NCBI GenBank assembly: GCA_033584155.1
Contig: CP138355.1
Span: 248,001 to 312,000, forward strand
Direction: 5' to 3'
DNA length: 64,000 nucleotides
Source: Candidatus Electrothrix scaldis
Lineage (GTDB): Bacteria > Desulfobacterota > Desulfobulbia > Desulfobulbales > Desulfobulbaceae
A program made the translations under genes and the position numbers. Positions within the stretch are counted from its first letter, which is position 1, and the number at the start of each line of letters is the position of its first letter. This document shows, piece after piece, positions 33,734 through 43,844 of the stretch. The notes under the pieces were generated by a model. It had not been told where the DNA came from and made no database searches. It saw nothing but the letters and a program-made list of their open reading frames with translations.

Positions 33734-35464
33734 TTAATCTCCACACACACCGCAACGGCGGCAGCGGCTGGTGTCGCAGGGCGGGGTTATTTTTCCAGTT
33801 AAAGAACGCTCCAGCTCCTTGGCAAGATATCCCGTCTCAATGCCATGATCAAGCACCTGCCAGCAGAAGAGCTCGTCATTCTCTCGCGGCCGGACGGCAT
33901 ATTGCCAGGAAGAGAGTTTATGCTTTTTCATGGCCTGCTTAAAAGAACACTTTCCCATGCCGATATCCAATAAGGCTGGGGCAATACGACGATCTGCCCG
34001 GGAAAAAACCGCCTGGGCAAGGACCTTCTCTGGACGATCGACCTTGATGTGCAGGTTATCCATCTTGGTAAAGGCCTTTTTTAGATATTTAATTTTCTTT
34101 TTCAGATGCAGGATGGCCTCTGTACAGTCCTGATCCTGTACAGCCTGCGCCCTCTCCTGCCCACCAAAAGAAAGGTACTGAAACGGAGTCCAGGGCTTGG
34201 GAACAAAAGAATTCACCGAGAGGATCAGCTCGCAAAGACGTCCTTTTTGCTGCCCAAGAGGCAAGATCGCCGCCCGGATTTTTTGCACCAGCTGAACAAA
34301 CTCTTCTAGATCCTGCTCAGTTTCCGTAGGCAGACCGACCATCACATAAAGCTTCAGGGTATAGATTCCGGCCTCCACAAGGGCGACTGCTGCTGCAAGT
34401 AAATCTTCTTCTGACAAGCCCTTATTAATGATTCTCCTGAGGCGCTCTGAGCAGCCATCAGGGGCAATAGCAACCGACTTCAGGCCTGAATGCGCAAGGA
34501 GCTCAAGCAATCGGGGAGATATCCGATCAGCGCGCAACGAGGAAAAGGAAAGGGAGCAGGAGTTTGCTTGCAAAAAATTGGCAATCTCATCCAACAGCGT
34601 AGGGTCTGCCATCTCCATCCCAAGCAGCCCCACCCGATCGCTCTCAGGAGGACGTTGGGCAAGGCCATCCAGCACAGCCTCTGCTGACCACAGTCGTGGA
34701 GGACGATAGATAAAGCCCGCTGCACAGAAACGGCAACCACGGCTACAGCCTCGCCCCAATTCGGCCATGTACATCCCCAGTTCCGCCTCTGGGGACAGGA
34801 GTTCAGAATGAGCTGCTAAGGGAGATTGTTCCAGAAAAACACGCCGAACCTGTGGAGGAACGTCGTCTGAGGCCGCTATCTCCTGCACCCGTCCGTCACT
34901 ATCATAGCTGAAGCGATAGGCTGATGGAACATAGCAGCCAGGAATGGTTGCTCCAATTTCTTTTAGCGCACGCCTATCGGTCAACTCGACCAATACAGGC
35001 AATAAGCGGGGAAAGATAGCCTCAGCCTCACCGATCACCATCAGGTCGGCAAAAAGCGCTAAGGGCTCTGGATTCATAAAGACAGCAACCCCACCCAGTA
35101 CGACTAAAGGTGAGCCCGCAGCTATTTCCAGGGGACGATCTGCCGCATAGGGCGCTACCCCACCAGCGGCCAACATAGCTGTCAGATGGGCATAATCGTG
35201 CTCAAAACTGATTGAGCCAAAAACGAGGGGAAAGTCTGCTAAAGGACGGCTGGATTCCAGAGAGCGGAAAGGCTCTTGACCTTGGGGGTAGACAAAACGC
35301 TCACAAACAATGTCTTCTGAAGCGTTCAGAAGGCGATAAAGGAGTTGAAAACCAAGGTTGGAGACCGCAAGAGGGTAGGTGTTGGGATACAGAAGGGCCA
35401 CTGGTAAGCGGCCCTTCCATTTTTTACGGACTGTCCCGGTCTCTGTTTGAAGCAGGGGATGCAA
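33734..35464 (-). CDS. Radical SAM protein with N-terminal cobalamin-binding-like region
   Basis: The 576-residue protein starts with a Rossmann-like segment (LPVALLYPNTYPLAVSNLGF, GSISFEHDYAHL). It then has the radical SAM cluster motif GCSRGCRFCAAGF (CxxxCxxC), a TIM-barrel region with GLLGMEMADPTLL and a C-terminal Cys cluster CDTSRCRRCGVCGD that could bind another Fe-S cluster. It matches the family often annotated as TIGR03960, whose substrate is not established. It follows ftsZ by 56 bases. The start is TTG at 35464 or an internal codon; no clear Shine-Dalgarno helps. Confidence 0.8.
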   Translation of the reverse strand: MHPLLQTETGTVRKKWKGRLPVALLYPNTYPLAVSNLGFQLLYRLLNASEDIVCERFVYPQGQEPFRSLESSRPLADFPLVFGSISFEHDYAHLTAMLAAGGVAPYAADRPLEIAAGSPLVVLGGVAVFMNPEPLALFADLMVIGEAEAIFPRLLPVLVELTDRRALKEIGATIPGCYVPSAYRFSYDSDGRVQEIAASDDVPPQVRRVFLEQSPLAAHSELLSPEAELGMYMAELGRGCSRGCRFCAAGFIYRPPRLWSAEAVLDGLAQRPPESDRVGLLGMEMADPTLLDEIANFLQANSCSLSFSSLRADRISPRLLELLAHSGLKSVAIAPDGCSERLRRIINKGLSEEDLLAAAVALVEAGIYTLKLYVMVGLPTETEQDLEEFVQLVQKIRAAILPLGQQKGRLCELILSVNSFVPKPWTPFQYLSFGGQERAQAVQDQDCTEAILHLKKKIKYLKKAFTKMDNLHIKVDRPEKVLAQAVFSRADRRIAPALLDIGMGKCSFKQAMKKHKLSSWQYAVRPRENDELFCWQVLDHGIETGYLAKELERSLTGKITPPCDTSRCRRCGVCGD

Positions 35465-35520
35465 GAGATTAACGGTAGATCATGCGAAGAGGGGAAGCAT
35501 GAAGACAGTCCGAAAAAATT

Positions 35521-36735
35521 CTAGTTAGCTTTTTTGCGGATATACGCAGGCTCATCCCATTCTGCCAGATCATTCTGTTCATCAAAGATCGGGGTCGGCA
35601 TGGGACGTAATCCTTTGGGTACCGGATTAGGGCGAGCAAAGCTGGTCGGCTGATTACGCGGTGGACGTTGTTGGTCCAAATCAATTCCCCCTTTGCTCCC
35701 AGTATTGAGAGATTTCACCTTATTCTTACCAGCGCGACTCACTACATCAAACTCAGAAATAGTCTCCGCAGAATCCTCAAAATTCGCAATACCCGTAGCG
35801 ATGACGGTTACGCGCAACTCATCCCCCATATTCTCATCAAACAGGGCACCGATAATGATATTGGCATCCTCATGGGCCTTCTCCTGAATCAGGGCAGAAG
35901 CCTCCATGAACTCACCCATAGTCAGAGAGTTGGTGGCGGAAATATTGATCAGGATACCTAAGGCACCATCAATCCCCACATCTTCCAGCAACTGGTTATC
36001 AATAGCTCGTTTGGCAGCCTCAGTGGCACGATTTTCTCCAGAAGCTGAGCCAGAGCCCATAATGGCCGGACCAACTTCCTTCATAACGGTCTTCAAGTCG
36101 GCAAAGTCGACATTGATATGACCGGGCAGGTTAATAAGATCAGTGATACCCTTAACTGCTTGCAAAAGGACATCATCCACCATCTTCATCATATCCACCA
36201 AGGTGGAATTTTTTTGCATCAGGCCGAGCAGACGATCATTGGGAACCGTGATAATGGTATCAGAGTTTTTCTTTAACTCCTCCCAACCAGCCTCAGCATT
36301 ATGCATGCGTTTCTTGGCTTCAAAATAAAACGGTTTGGTGACAACAGAAACCGTCAGCGCGCCCTGCTCTTTACTGAGCTTGGCAATAATCGGTGCTGCT
36401 CCTGTTCCGGTTCCACCGCCGAGACCGGCGGTAACAAAGACCATATCCGCACCGGATATGGCATTGGCCAAGTCATCCAGACTTTCCTGAGCTGCATCTC
36501 GTCCCATAGAGGGATCAGCACCAGCCCCCATACCCTTCGTAATAGTCGGTCCCAATTGGATACGAATATCCGCTTTGGAGTTTTCCAATGCCTGCATATC
36601 TGTGTTTGCAGCGACAAATTGCACACCGGTCAGCCGATTATCGACCATAGTGTTAATGGCATTACCTCCGCCACCACCAACTCCGATCACCTTAATAGTC
36701 GCCACCGATTCTTCTTCTGCCATTCTATATGACAT
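35521..36735 (-). CDS. ftsZ: Cell division GTPase FtsZ
   Basis: The protein shows IKVIGVGGGGGNAIN, the tubulin signature GLGGGTGTGAAP, PNDRLLGL and the T7-loop NVDFADLKTVM (activating Asp). It ends with a linker and the C-terminal peptide DEPAYIRKKAN, which binds FtsA and ZipA-type partners. It polymerises at midcell to place the divisome. The start is ATG 36735 because GAGGGGG precedes it; the longer reading to 36765 lacks one. It lies 88 bases after ftsA at the downstream end of the dcw cluster. Confidence 0.97.
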   Translation of the reverse strand: MSYRMAEEESVATIKVIGVGGGGGNAINTMVDNRLTGVQFVAANTDMQALENSKADIRIQLGPTITKGMGAGADPSMGRDAAQESLDDLANAISGADMVFVTAGLGGGTGTGAAPIIAKLSKEQGALTVSVVTKPFYFEAKKRMHNAEAGWEELKKNSDTIITVPNDRLLGLMQKNSTLVDMMKMVDDVLLQAVKGITDLINLPGHINVDFADLKTVMKEVGPAIMGSGSASGENRATEAAKRAIDNQLLEDVGIDGALGILINISATNSLTMGEFMEASALIQEKAHEDANIIIGALFDENMGDELRVTVIATGIANFEDSAETISEFDVVSRAGKNKVKSLNTGSKGGIDLDQQRPPRNQPTSFARPNPVPKGLRPMPTPIFDEQNDLAEWDEPAYIRKKAN

Positions 36736-36853
36736 GCTTTCCCCCTCAAGCACTTTGCTCCCCACAGCAAATCAAATAATTAACTTTTGGTAAAATACAA
36801 CGACTCTTTGTAAACACTTTAACTATAAAGCTGTCGCAGAATCTTTTCCAGTA

Positions 36854-38152
36854 CTAAATAATATTTTTCAGAAAACTCCTCAGCCTACTCAAAATGCCAT
36901 CATGTTCAACTGGGATTATTTCCTTATTATTACTTCCATATAAGACAAGGCCGACAGCGGTCGTACAGCGCGGCGATTCAACATCTTCTATTCTCCCCCC
37001 GACTCCACGGGGAAAGCTGACCCGTACCGGCATATCAAACACCTGCTCTGCCATATCAACAACATTGGCCAACAGGGCGGTTCCGCCGGTGATAACCATA
37101 CCTGCATTAATCCGGTTTCTATACCCGGATCCACAGATTTTTTTATTCACCACCTGAAGTATTTCTTCCATTCGGGCCTCAAGGATCTCCACCATCACCC
37201 GCTGCGAGACCTTACGGGCCTTGCGATCACCGACAGTGGGCACCTCGATGATATGATTTTCCTTGACCAAAGAAGAAACAGCACCGCCGTAGCGATATTT
37301 GAGCATCTCCGCCTCCTGCAAAGGGGTACGGAGCCCTACGGAAAGATCATTGGTCAGATTATTACCGCCCAAAGCCAGTTCCCAGGTATATTTGATCGTA
37401 CCATTACAGAACACGGCCAAATCTGTGGTTCCTCCACCGATATCCAGCAAGGCCACACCGAGTTCCATTTCATCTTGAGTCAGGACCGCCCGGGCTGAAG
37501 CCACGGACTCCAGGACCACCTCAGCAACATTCAGGCCAGCCCGACTACAACTGGTAACCAAGTTATGCAATGAGGTGACATCAGCCGTCACAATATGAAC
37601 ATTAGTCGCCAACCGAACCCCGGTCATTCCCAAAGGATTCTGAATACCAGTGTGGTCATCAACCATGTATTCCTGGGGCAGAACATGAATGATTTGCTGA
37701 TTATCAGAGATCTTCACAGTCTGGGCAGCGTGAATAACAGCCTGGATCTCTTTCTGCCGGATCTGCTGATTATTAATCGCGATGATTCCCGGCGAGTTGA
37801 AGCCCTTAATATGGGTTCCGGCTATACCGACATAGACCGTCTCGATATCGCAACCAGCCATATCAGAAGCACTATCAATGGCCTGACGAATCGCTTTGAC
37901 CGTGGCTTCAATATTGACCACAACGCCCTTCTTCATCCCTGAAGAGGCAGCAGTCCCCACCCCAATAATATTTACACAGCCGTCTTCAAAAACCTCACCG
38001 ATGACTGCACATATTTTGGTGGTACCGATATCCAGCCCGGCAACCAGTTCTCCGGTGCCACGACTCGGTTCGACTCTCTTGGGTTCTTGCGGCTGCTCCG
38101 TTTCCTCCACTTCAGCTGCAACCTTTATATCCAGCTCTTCCATTGCGCACAT
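36854..38152 (-). CDS. ftsA: Cell division actin-like ATPase FtsA
   Basis: The 432-residue protein has the actin-type phosphate-1 loop VAGLDIGTTKICAVIGE, the phosphate-2 loop ALLDIGGGTTDLAVF and the adenosine motif VITGGTALLANV. It ends in a C-terminal amphipathic helix (SRLRSFLKNI) for membrane binding. It tethers FtsZ to the membrane and recruits later division proteins. It follows ftsQ by 3 bases. An N-terminal extension of about 30 residues rich in Glu and Pro precedes the core. Confidence 0.95.
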   Translation of the reverse strand: MCAMEELDIKVAAEVEETEQPQEPKRVEPSRGTGELVAGLDIGTTKICAVIGEVFEDGCVNIIGVGTAASSGMKKGVVVNIEATVKAIRQAIDSASDMAGCDIETVYVGIAGTHIKGFNSPGIIAINNQQIRQKEIQAVIHAAQTVKISDNQQIIHVLPQEYMVDDHTGIQNPLGMTGVRLATNVHIVTADVTSLHNLVTSCSRAGLNVAEVVLESVASARAVLTQDEMELGVALLDIGGGTTDLAVFCNGTIKYTWELALGGNNLTNDLSVGLRTPLQEAEMLKYRYGGAVSSLVKENHIIEVPTVGDRKARKVSQRVMVEILEARMEEILQVVNKKICGSGYRNRINAGMVITGGTALLANVVDMAEQVFDMPVRVSFPRGVGGRIEDVESPRCTTAVGLVLYGSNNKEIIPVEHDGILSRLRSFLKNII

Positions 38153-38155
38153 CGC

Positions 38156-39091
38156 CTAAGGCTCTGATCTGGCCACAAGAATACGGCCATCATGATAATC
38201 CATTCGAATTTCTTTAATCCCCTCTATTGTTTTCTTTCGATAAAACCGCCCAAGCAATTTCACGAGCTGATAATATCTTTTTTCGACATTACCATATCCT
38301 ATATAAATAGGAAAGGGATGTTCAACAAGATAAACAATAATTCCTTTTTCCTGCCTCGCATGTATTTCAGAGATTGATTGCAGAGGCAGGATAGGATTGC
38401 CTCTCGCAGCAACATGCAAAAAGTCACACACCTCTCTTGTCCGTGCGTCCTCGCCCAGCTGAAACGCTCCTTCTTCATCCACCCCGTCCGGTGGCGCTAT
38501 CCCGGTGACAACGGGATAGTCAATATCTTGCAAAGGATCCACAGGCACAAAAACCTCACCCTGATAATCAAGATAATACAGTCCCTGCTGCTCACCTTCG
38601 ACATTAATCATCGCCAGTGGTCGGTGCTCAATAACCCGTACGGTCAGCGTATCCGGCCAAACACGCTCTACCTCGACCTGGTCAATCCAGGGATGCTGGA
38701 GAATACGCTCTGCAACTTCCTCGGCAGTTACATCAAAAAGCTGAACGCCTGGTTGAATATCAGCAAGGCTACGTATCTGAGCCTCGTTGCTCATGCGATT
38801 TCCCTGCACCGTCACCCGGCGCACAGAAAAAACTCCTGAGCTCTCCAAGGTGCGAAAACTCCAACGAGCAGCAAAAAGAAGCTGTAGAATCAGTATCAGC
38901 GCCAAAATGCCTTTCCTGATCAGAAGGCGATTCAGCTCAGGCTTATGGGCAGCAGAGCTTGTTTGCTGATAACGCCCAATATTAACCCGAATCCGCAACT
39001 GGGAAGGTCGTACATAATTGGAGCGAAATTGGCGCAGCATAGGAGAACGCCCTGCTCTCTGTCGCCTATATCGTATTTTTTTTCGAGCCAC
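38156..39091 (-). CDS. ftsQ: Cell division protein FtsQ
   Basis: The 311-residue protein has a long basic cytoplasmic N-terminus, one membrane span (ILALILILQLLFAARW, about residues 62-77) and a POTRA domain starting with VRRVTVQGNRMSNEAQIRSL. The FtsQ beta domain then follows (VRVIEHRPLAMI, YLDYQGEVFVPV). It links early and late division proteins in the periplasm. The start is GTG 39091; an ATG 18 codons inside (MLRQF) is an alternative. It follows murB by 79 bases. Confidence 0.88.
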   Translation of the reverse strand: MARKKIRYRRQRAGRSPMLRQFRSNYVRPSQLRIRVNIGRYQQTSSAAHKPELNRLLIRKGILALILILQLLFAARWSFRTLESSGVFSVRRVTVQGNRMSNEAQIRSLADIQPGVQLFDVTAEEVAERILQHPWIDQVEVERVWPDTLTVRVIEHRPLAMINVEGEQQGLYYLDYQGEVFVPVDPLQDIDYPVVTGIAPPDGVDEEGAFQLGEDARTREVCDFLHVAARGNPILPLQSISEIHARQEKGIIVYLVEHPFPIYIGYGNVEKRYYQLVKLLGRFYRKKTIEGIKEIRMDYHDGRILVARSEP

Positions 39092-39170
39092 GAATTCCCG
39101 CTTTTATCCTCCTGCTTCTCCTGTTCCTCCTTCCTGTCAGACTGCTTCAAATGCCCACAGCAGAGGTCAC

Positions 39171-40121
39171 CTAGATAATTTCCACTTCCGGCTCCAACCT
39201 GACAGCGAACTTCTGAAAAACCCTGTCCTGCACCAGTTCCATCAAATTCAGGATGTCTGTTACTGTCCCTTTCCCGGTATTGACAATAAAATTTGCATGC
39301 ACCGGAGACACCATCGCCTCTCCACAACAATGTCCCTTCAGACCAGCAGCCTCAATCAGACGGCCAGCAGCATCCCCGCTCGGATTCTTAAAAAACGAAC
39401 CTGCCGAAGCCACTCCAGCAGGCTGCTTTCCTTTCCTCTGCGCTAGAAGTCCCGCACAGCGGGAACGTATTTCTTCCTGTGTATCAGGGCGCAGAACAAA
39501 ACAGGCAAAAGCAATAATCAATGCATCAAGATCCTTGTCGGCAAGCTCAGCCTTGCGATACGAGAGATGCAGGTCCGACCTTGGCACCGTGATAATCTTG
39601 CCCTGACCATCAAGCAACACAAGACTCTGCAGACGATCTCCAATCTCTCCACCCAGGGCCCCGGCATTCATCCGCACTGCACCGCCCACCGACCCTGGAA
39701 TACCCGTCATAAACTCCAGCCCAGCCAGCCCCTGTTGAGTACACCAGGAGAGAAATCGGGCCAGCGAACAACCGCCTCCTACCTTGAGCAGCGGTCCCTC
39801 CTGAACGACATCTCCCCTTCGGGCATCTTCGGCAAGCTCAATCTGTTCAAATTCTCCTTTCAGGCGAATAATCACCCCAGGAAAACCCTTATCTGTGACC
39901 AGAATATTGGAGCCGCGCCCTATCACCCGAAAGACAAGTTGCTCTTCATGCAGTTGTTCAAGAAAAAACCGCAAATCGGCAAGACTATACACATCAATCA
40001 AGGCTGCAGCCTTCCCCCCTGCTCGCAGAGTGGAATACGAGGCCATAGACACATCAAACTGCATCGCTGTGGGCCAACCTTTTACTAACTCAGCCAAGAG
40101 TTCTCGCTGCTGCTGGTTCAT
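39171..40121 (-). CDS. murB: UDP-N-acetylenolpyruvoylglucosamine reductase
   Basis: The 316-residue FAD protein shows YSTLRAGGKAAALIDV, VIGRGSNILVTDKGF, GLEFMTGIPGSVGGAVRMNAGA and the short substrate loop GSFFKNPSGDAAGRLIEAAG. It reduces enolpyruvyl-UDP-GlcNAc to UDP-MurNAc with NADPH. The SFFKNP form indicates the Ser-containing active site. It ends 79 bases before ftsQ and starts 17 bases after murC. Confidence 0.96.
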   Translation of the reverse strand: MNQQQRELLAELVKGWPTAMQFDVSMASYSTLRAGGKAAALIDVYSLADLRFFLEQLHEEQLVFRVIGRGSNILVTDKGFPGVIIRLKGEFEQIELAEDARRGDVVQEGPLLKVGGGCSLARFLSWCTQQGLAGLEFMTGIPGSVGGAVRMNAGALGGEIGDRLQSLVLLDGQGKIITVPRSDLHLSYRKAELADKDLDALIIAFACFVLRPDTQEEIRSRCAGLLAQRKGKQPAGVASAGSFFKNPSGDAAGRLIEAAGLKGHCCGEAMVSPVHANFIVNTGKGTVTDILNLMELVQDRVFQKFAVRLEPEVEII

Positions 40122-40138
40122 ACCGGACGTCCCCTCTT

Positions 40139-41521
40139 TTACCCCAGCAGATTCAGTAACTTTTCACCAATATGCACGACGCTTCCTGCCCCGAGGGTCA
40201 GCACCAAATCCCCTTCCAGGATAAAGTCAAGCAAGCCATGCGGAAGCGTCGACAAATCAGCATGATAATAGGCATTCCGCTGACCATGTTGCTTAATCGC
40301 CCCCAGCAGGGCCTCACTCGTCACCCCTTCTATGGGCTGTTCACTGGCAGCATAGATATCCGTCAAAATCAGGACATCGGCCCGATAAAATGCAGTGGCA
40401 AACTCCTCAAAAAGCCCCTGGGTCCTGGTGTAACGATGGGGCTGAAAAACCACAACCAAACGCCGATCCGGCCAACCGTCCCGGATAGCATCCAGGGTTG
40501 CACGGATCTCCGTGGGATGATGTCCGTAATCATCAATCACCATGATGCCCTGCTTCTCCCCTTTCACCTCCAGTCTCCTCTGGACCCCCTCAAAATGCTC
40601 AATAGCATGGGCGACTACCGGAAACTCTATTTCCAGCTCCAGGGCAACAGCAATGGCGGCCAGAGTGTTGTACACGGTATGGCGACCCGGCGCATTGCGC
40701 CTGATGACGCCCAGCTCTTTGCCCTGGTACATGACCGTGAACTCGTTGGTACGTCCTTGCACCGAGATCTTTGTCGCCTGAAGGTCTGCCTGTTCCGTCA
40801 GGCCATAGGTGATCTTCCTTCGTTGGATCTGCGGAAGCAGGCTGGCAAGATTATTATCATCAAGACAAACCACCGCAACCCCATAAAAGGGTATTTTATT
40901 AATAAATTCAATAAAGGTTTCCTTGATATGATCCAGATCGCGGTAATAATCCAGATGCTCCAGGTCAATATTGGTGATGACCTCAATAACCGGAGAAAGC
41001 TTCAGAAAGGAGCCATCACTCTCATCAGCCTCAGCCACCAGGAATTCACCATCACCCAGATGGGCATTACTGCCGCCAAAGCAGTCAATCTTGCCCCCCA
41101 CCACAACGGTGGGGTCTAAACCAGCCTCATCAAGAATAGCGGCAACCAAGGAAGAGGTCGAGGTCTTGCCGTGGCTGCCAGCAATGGCGATGCCGAATCG
41201 CTTCAGGCGCATAAGCTCGGAAAGCATTTCCGCACGTTGAATGATTGGAATCTGCTCTTCCCGGGCCGCCAAGACCTCAGGATTATCCTCACTCACAGCG
41301 TTTGAAACCACCACCACATCAGCCCCGGATACCCTGTTCCCCTGATGTCCTTGGTACACCGTTGCCCCGGCCACCTCCAGGCGATAGGTGAGATCTGTTT
41401 TGTGCAGATCAGAGCCCGTGACCTTATAGCCCAAATGCAGCAGCAGTTCGGCAATTCCTGACATGCCGATGCCACCTATTCCAACAAAGTGGATATGTTT
41501 ATGTTTCTTTGTCTTATACAT
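40139..41521 (-). CDS. murC: UDP-N-acetylmuramate--L-alanine ligase
   Basis: The 460-residue protein starts HIHFVGIGGIGMSGIAELL and has the ATP loop IAGSHGKTSTSSLV, EADESDGSFL and LEHLDYYRDL, with the C-terminal DDYGHHPTEI signature. It adds L-Ala to UDP-MurNAc, the first peptide step of peptidoglycan synthesis. It directly abuts murG, with a one-base gap, so the two are translated in series. Confidence 0.97.
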   Translation of the reverse strand: MYKTKKHKHIHFVGIGGIGMSGIAELLLHLGYKVTGSDLHKTDLTYRLEVAGATVYQGHQGNRVSGADVVVVSNAVSEDNPEVLAAREEQIPIIQRAEMLSELMRLKRFGIAIAGSHGKTSTSSLVAAILDEAGLDPTVVVGGKIDCFGGSNAHLGDGEFLVAEADESDGSFLKLSPVIEVITNIDLEHLDYYRDLDHIKETFIEFINKIPFYGVAVVCLDDNNLASLLPQIQRRKITYGLTEQADLQATKISVQGRTNEFTVMYQGKELGVIRRNAPGRHTVYNTLAAIAVALELEIEFPVVAHAIEHFEGVQRRLEVKGEKQGIMVIDDYGHHPTEIRATLDAIRDGWPDRRLVVVFQPHRYTRTQGLFEEFATAFYRADVLILTDIYAASEQPIEGVTSEALLGAIKQHGQRNAYYHADLSTLPHGLLDFILEGDLVLTLGAGSVVHIGEKLLNLLG

Positions 41522-41522
41522 G

Positions 41523-42620
41523 TCAGTTTCCGATAAGTTCCATGCAGCTGTCCAGAATTCTTTGGGTGGCCTCAGGCTGCCCCATGTCTCTCATAGCAAG
41601 AGCCATTTTTTTCAGCTTATCAATATCACCTAATAATTGCGAAAGGATTTTACCCAATATCTCTGCATTCAGTTCAGATTCACGATACATTACAGCCCCG
41701 CCACCAGCAACATAGTATTCAGCATTCTTGGCCTGATGATCGTCGGCTGCATAGGGGTAGGGAATCAGCACCGCAGGCAGGCCCATCACGGACAGCTCAG
41801 CCAAGGAGGTCGCGCCTGCCCTGGCCAGGACCAGATCTGCCTGGCTGTACAGGGAGGCCATATCAGTAAAAAATGCCCGCACTTCAGCCTGAACCTTGGC
41901 TGCCTCATATCCGTCCCGAACCTTTTCCTCATCCGCTGTACCGGTTTGATGAATCAGTCGCACAGCCTTTTTCTGCTCATCATCAAGTTGCGCTGCTACA
42001 TCAAGCATCAGCATATTAATGCGATGGGCCCCGAGACTACCGCCCATGACCAGCAAGGTCAAGGGCTGGTCGTCTGTTTTATTATCGTTTTCCTGTTGTC
42101 GACGCTCTGCTGCGGCCAAAATTTCCTGCCGAACCGGGTTTCCTGAGACTACGGTTTTCTCTTCTGGGAAGGGATACTCTCCTGGAATGGAAACAAAGAT
42201 CCTACTGACAAAACGAGAGATCATCCTGTTGGCCAGCCCAGGAATAGAATTCTGCTCGTGGATGCAAGTAGGTACGGAACGCAGGCGTGCGGCCAGCAAA
42301 ACCGGCCCGGTGACATAGCCTCCCACGCCGAAAACCAAATCCGGCTGAAAACGCCGTATAATCTTCCATGATTCCAGCACCGCTGTGGGCAGACTGAGCA
42401 GGCTCTTGAGGCGATTCTTCAGCCCCATGCCCTTTAATCCCATGCAGGCGATGGACTCCTGCTGAAAATTACGTCCGGCCAGGGCCTTTTGGTCAAGCTG
42501 CCGCTGCGTTCCGATGAAGAGTATTTCGCAGCCGGGATATTTTTGCTGCAAGGCGGTTCCCAAGGCAATACCGGGGAAAAGATGGCCGCCGGTTCCGCCG
42601 CCGGTGATGATTATGCGCAT
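41523..42620 (-). CDS. murG: UDP-GlcNAc:undecaprenyl-PP-MurNAc-pentapeptide GlcNAc transferase
   Basis: The 365-residue GT-B enzyme shows IITGGGTGGHLFPGIAL for the lipid I site, VGGYVTGPVLLAARL, HEQNSIPGLANR and the UDP-GlcNAc loop RAGATSLAELSVMGLPAVLIP. It forms lipid II at the inner face of the membrane. The gene following on its 5' side, where ftsW is usual, is a GH5 glycosidase. Confidence 0.97.
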   Translation of the reverse strand: MRIIITGGGTGGHLFPGIALGTALQQKYPGCEILFIGTQRQLDQKALAGRNFQQESIACMGLKGMGLKNRLKSLLSLPTAVLESWKIIRRFQPDLVFGVGGYVTGPVLLAARLRSVPTCIHEQNSIPGLANRMISRFVSRIFVSIPGEYPFPEEKTVVSGNPVRQEILAAAERRQQENDNKTDDQPLTLLVMGGSLGAHRINMLMLDVAAQLDDEQKKAVRLIHQTGTADEEKVRDGYEAAKVQAEVRAFFTDMASLYSQADLVLARAGATSLAELSVMGLPAVLIPYPYAADDHQAKNAEYYVAGGGAVMYRESELNAEILGKILSQLLGDIDKLKKMALAMRDMGQPEATQRILDSCMELIGN

Positions 42621-42628
42621 ACGTTACC

Positions 42629-43774
42629 TTACAGAAGTAAAAGAAAAAGAGGTGCAAGAGATAACCTCCTTAAATACGGTTGCAACACAGCCATTGCAGC
42701 ACGATCTGGACCTTGAGTTGCCTGTCCCAGATTGATCGGTTCCAATGTAAACATGTACTCACCCCACCAGGGCCCAGAAGCCCACCAGGTCCAGCCAAGC
42801 CATACATCAGAATTTTCTTCCATATAGCTCAGCATATTATCTATCACCTCATCGCCCACGTCCTCTGTTCCCGTTCCGACTCTCGAATTTGCCACAGCAA
42901 ACTCGCCGAGAAAACCCTTCCGATTGTTCGTTTTTAACCAATCGGTAAAATTAGTCAGCCGCGTGACACCTATCATGGGATCGTTATTGGTGATACCCTC
43001 CGAACCCCCAGAATAATCATCATCCATATACTGATGCACCTCAAAGGCAAAGTTATTTCCAGAATCGACGATATTCAGCATATGCTCAGCATTGGCACCA
43101 TTATACCAGGTTTCATTCCAGGCCCATGCGCCGGACCACTGATTACCTGAGACGAGAATCAAATTACTCGCTCCGGCTTCACGAATAGCTTCGATGGCGG
43201 CGTTCTCAGAAGTAACCAAGTCTGCTGTTTCCATCGTATTCGGCTCATTCATAAGGCCGAAGATAACCCAAGCATTCCCCTTATAATGCGCAGCAAGTTT
43301 ACCCCAAAGGTCGGCAAATGCCGTATTCGGGACAGCTTCCGTCCCTATCAACCCTTGCGTGGAGCTCTGATGATTATTGGGATCAGGGTCATATCTGTGA
43401 AAATTATGCGGGTCAATGATCACGTAGGCTCCTTTTCCCGTTGCATAATCGACAAAAGCATCCATGCGATTCAACTCATCGGCATCGAAATCAGCAAGTA
43501 GGGAGCGCTGAAGCCGTTCCCAACGAAAAGGAAGACGAAAGGTATTCATCCCTTTGCTCATGTAATAATCAACCTCAGCTGAAGTTGGGTAGATGTAGTC
43601 AGTTTCGTAAACTCCAGGAAGCTTGACATTACCGTCCCACACCCCGAATTCAGCACCAGCTAGATTTACCCCCACATACTTGAGCTTCGCATGAAGACGT
43701 GATGGTGATGACAATAAACAGATAACAGCAATTAAAGAAAACAAGATCAGATTATAGCGGTTCGTTACTTTCAT
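42629..43774 (-). CDS. Secreted GH5-family glycoside hydrolase (endoglucanase-like)
   Basis: The 381-residue protein has a signal peptide (ILFSLIAVICLLSSPSRLHA). The (beta/alpha)8 barrel has GMNTFRLPFRWERLQ, YVIIDPHNFHRY, the acid/base Glu in FGLMNEPNTM and the nucleophile Glu in GFLGEFAVAN, giving an intact retaining GH5 site. It ends with a hydrophobic LSLAPLFLLLL tail after an RR pair. The enzyme should cleave beta-1,4-glucan outside the cytoplasm. It lies 8 bases before murG and 70 bases after murD, in the place of ftsW, which makes transcription with the wall genes likely. Confidence 0.85.
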   Translation of the reverse strand: MKVTNRYNLILFSLIAVICLLSSPSRLHAKLKYVGVNLAGAEFGVWDGNVKLPGVYETDYIYPTSAEVDYYMSKGMNTFRLPFRWERLQRSLLADFDADELNRMDAFVDYATGKGAYVIIDPHNFHRYDPDPNNHQSSTQGLIGTEAVPNTAFADLWGKLAAHYKGNAWVIFGLMNEPNTMETADLVTSENAAIEAIREAGASNLILVSGNQWSGAWAWNETWYNGANAEHMLNIVDSGNNFAFEVHQYMDDDYSGGSEGITNNDPMIGVTRLTNFTDWLKTNNRKGFLGEFAVANSRVGTGTEDVGDEVIDNMLSYMEENSDVWLGWTWWASGPWWGEYMFTLEPINLGQATQGPDRAAMAVLQPYLRRLSLAPLFLLLL

Positions 43775-43844
43775 AAGCTCTCCTTTTGTTTTTCTTTTTT
43801 GCCTTAAAGGTTCATCTTACTACTCTACCTGACAGCGTGGTTAC

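Noticed and set aside
40172-41119. Open frame of 315 codons antisense to murC
   Set aside because: Shadow of murC; the sense strand carries all the MurC motifs.
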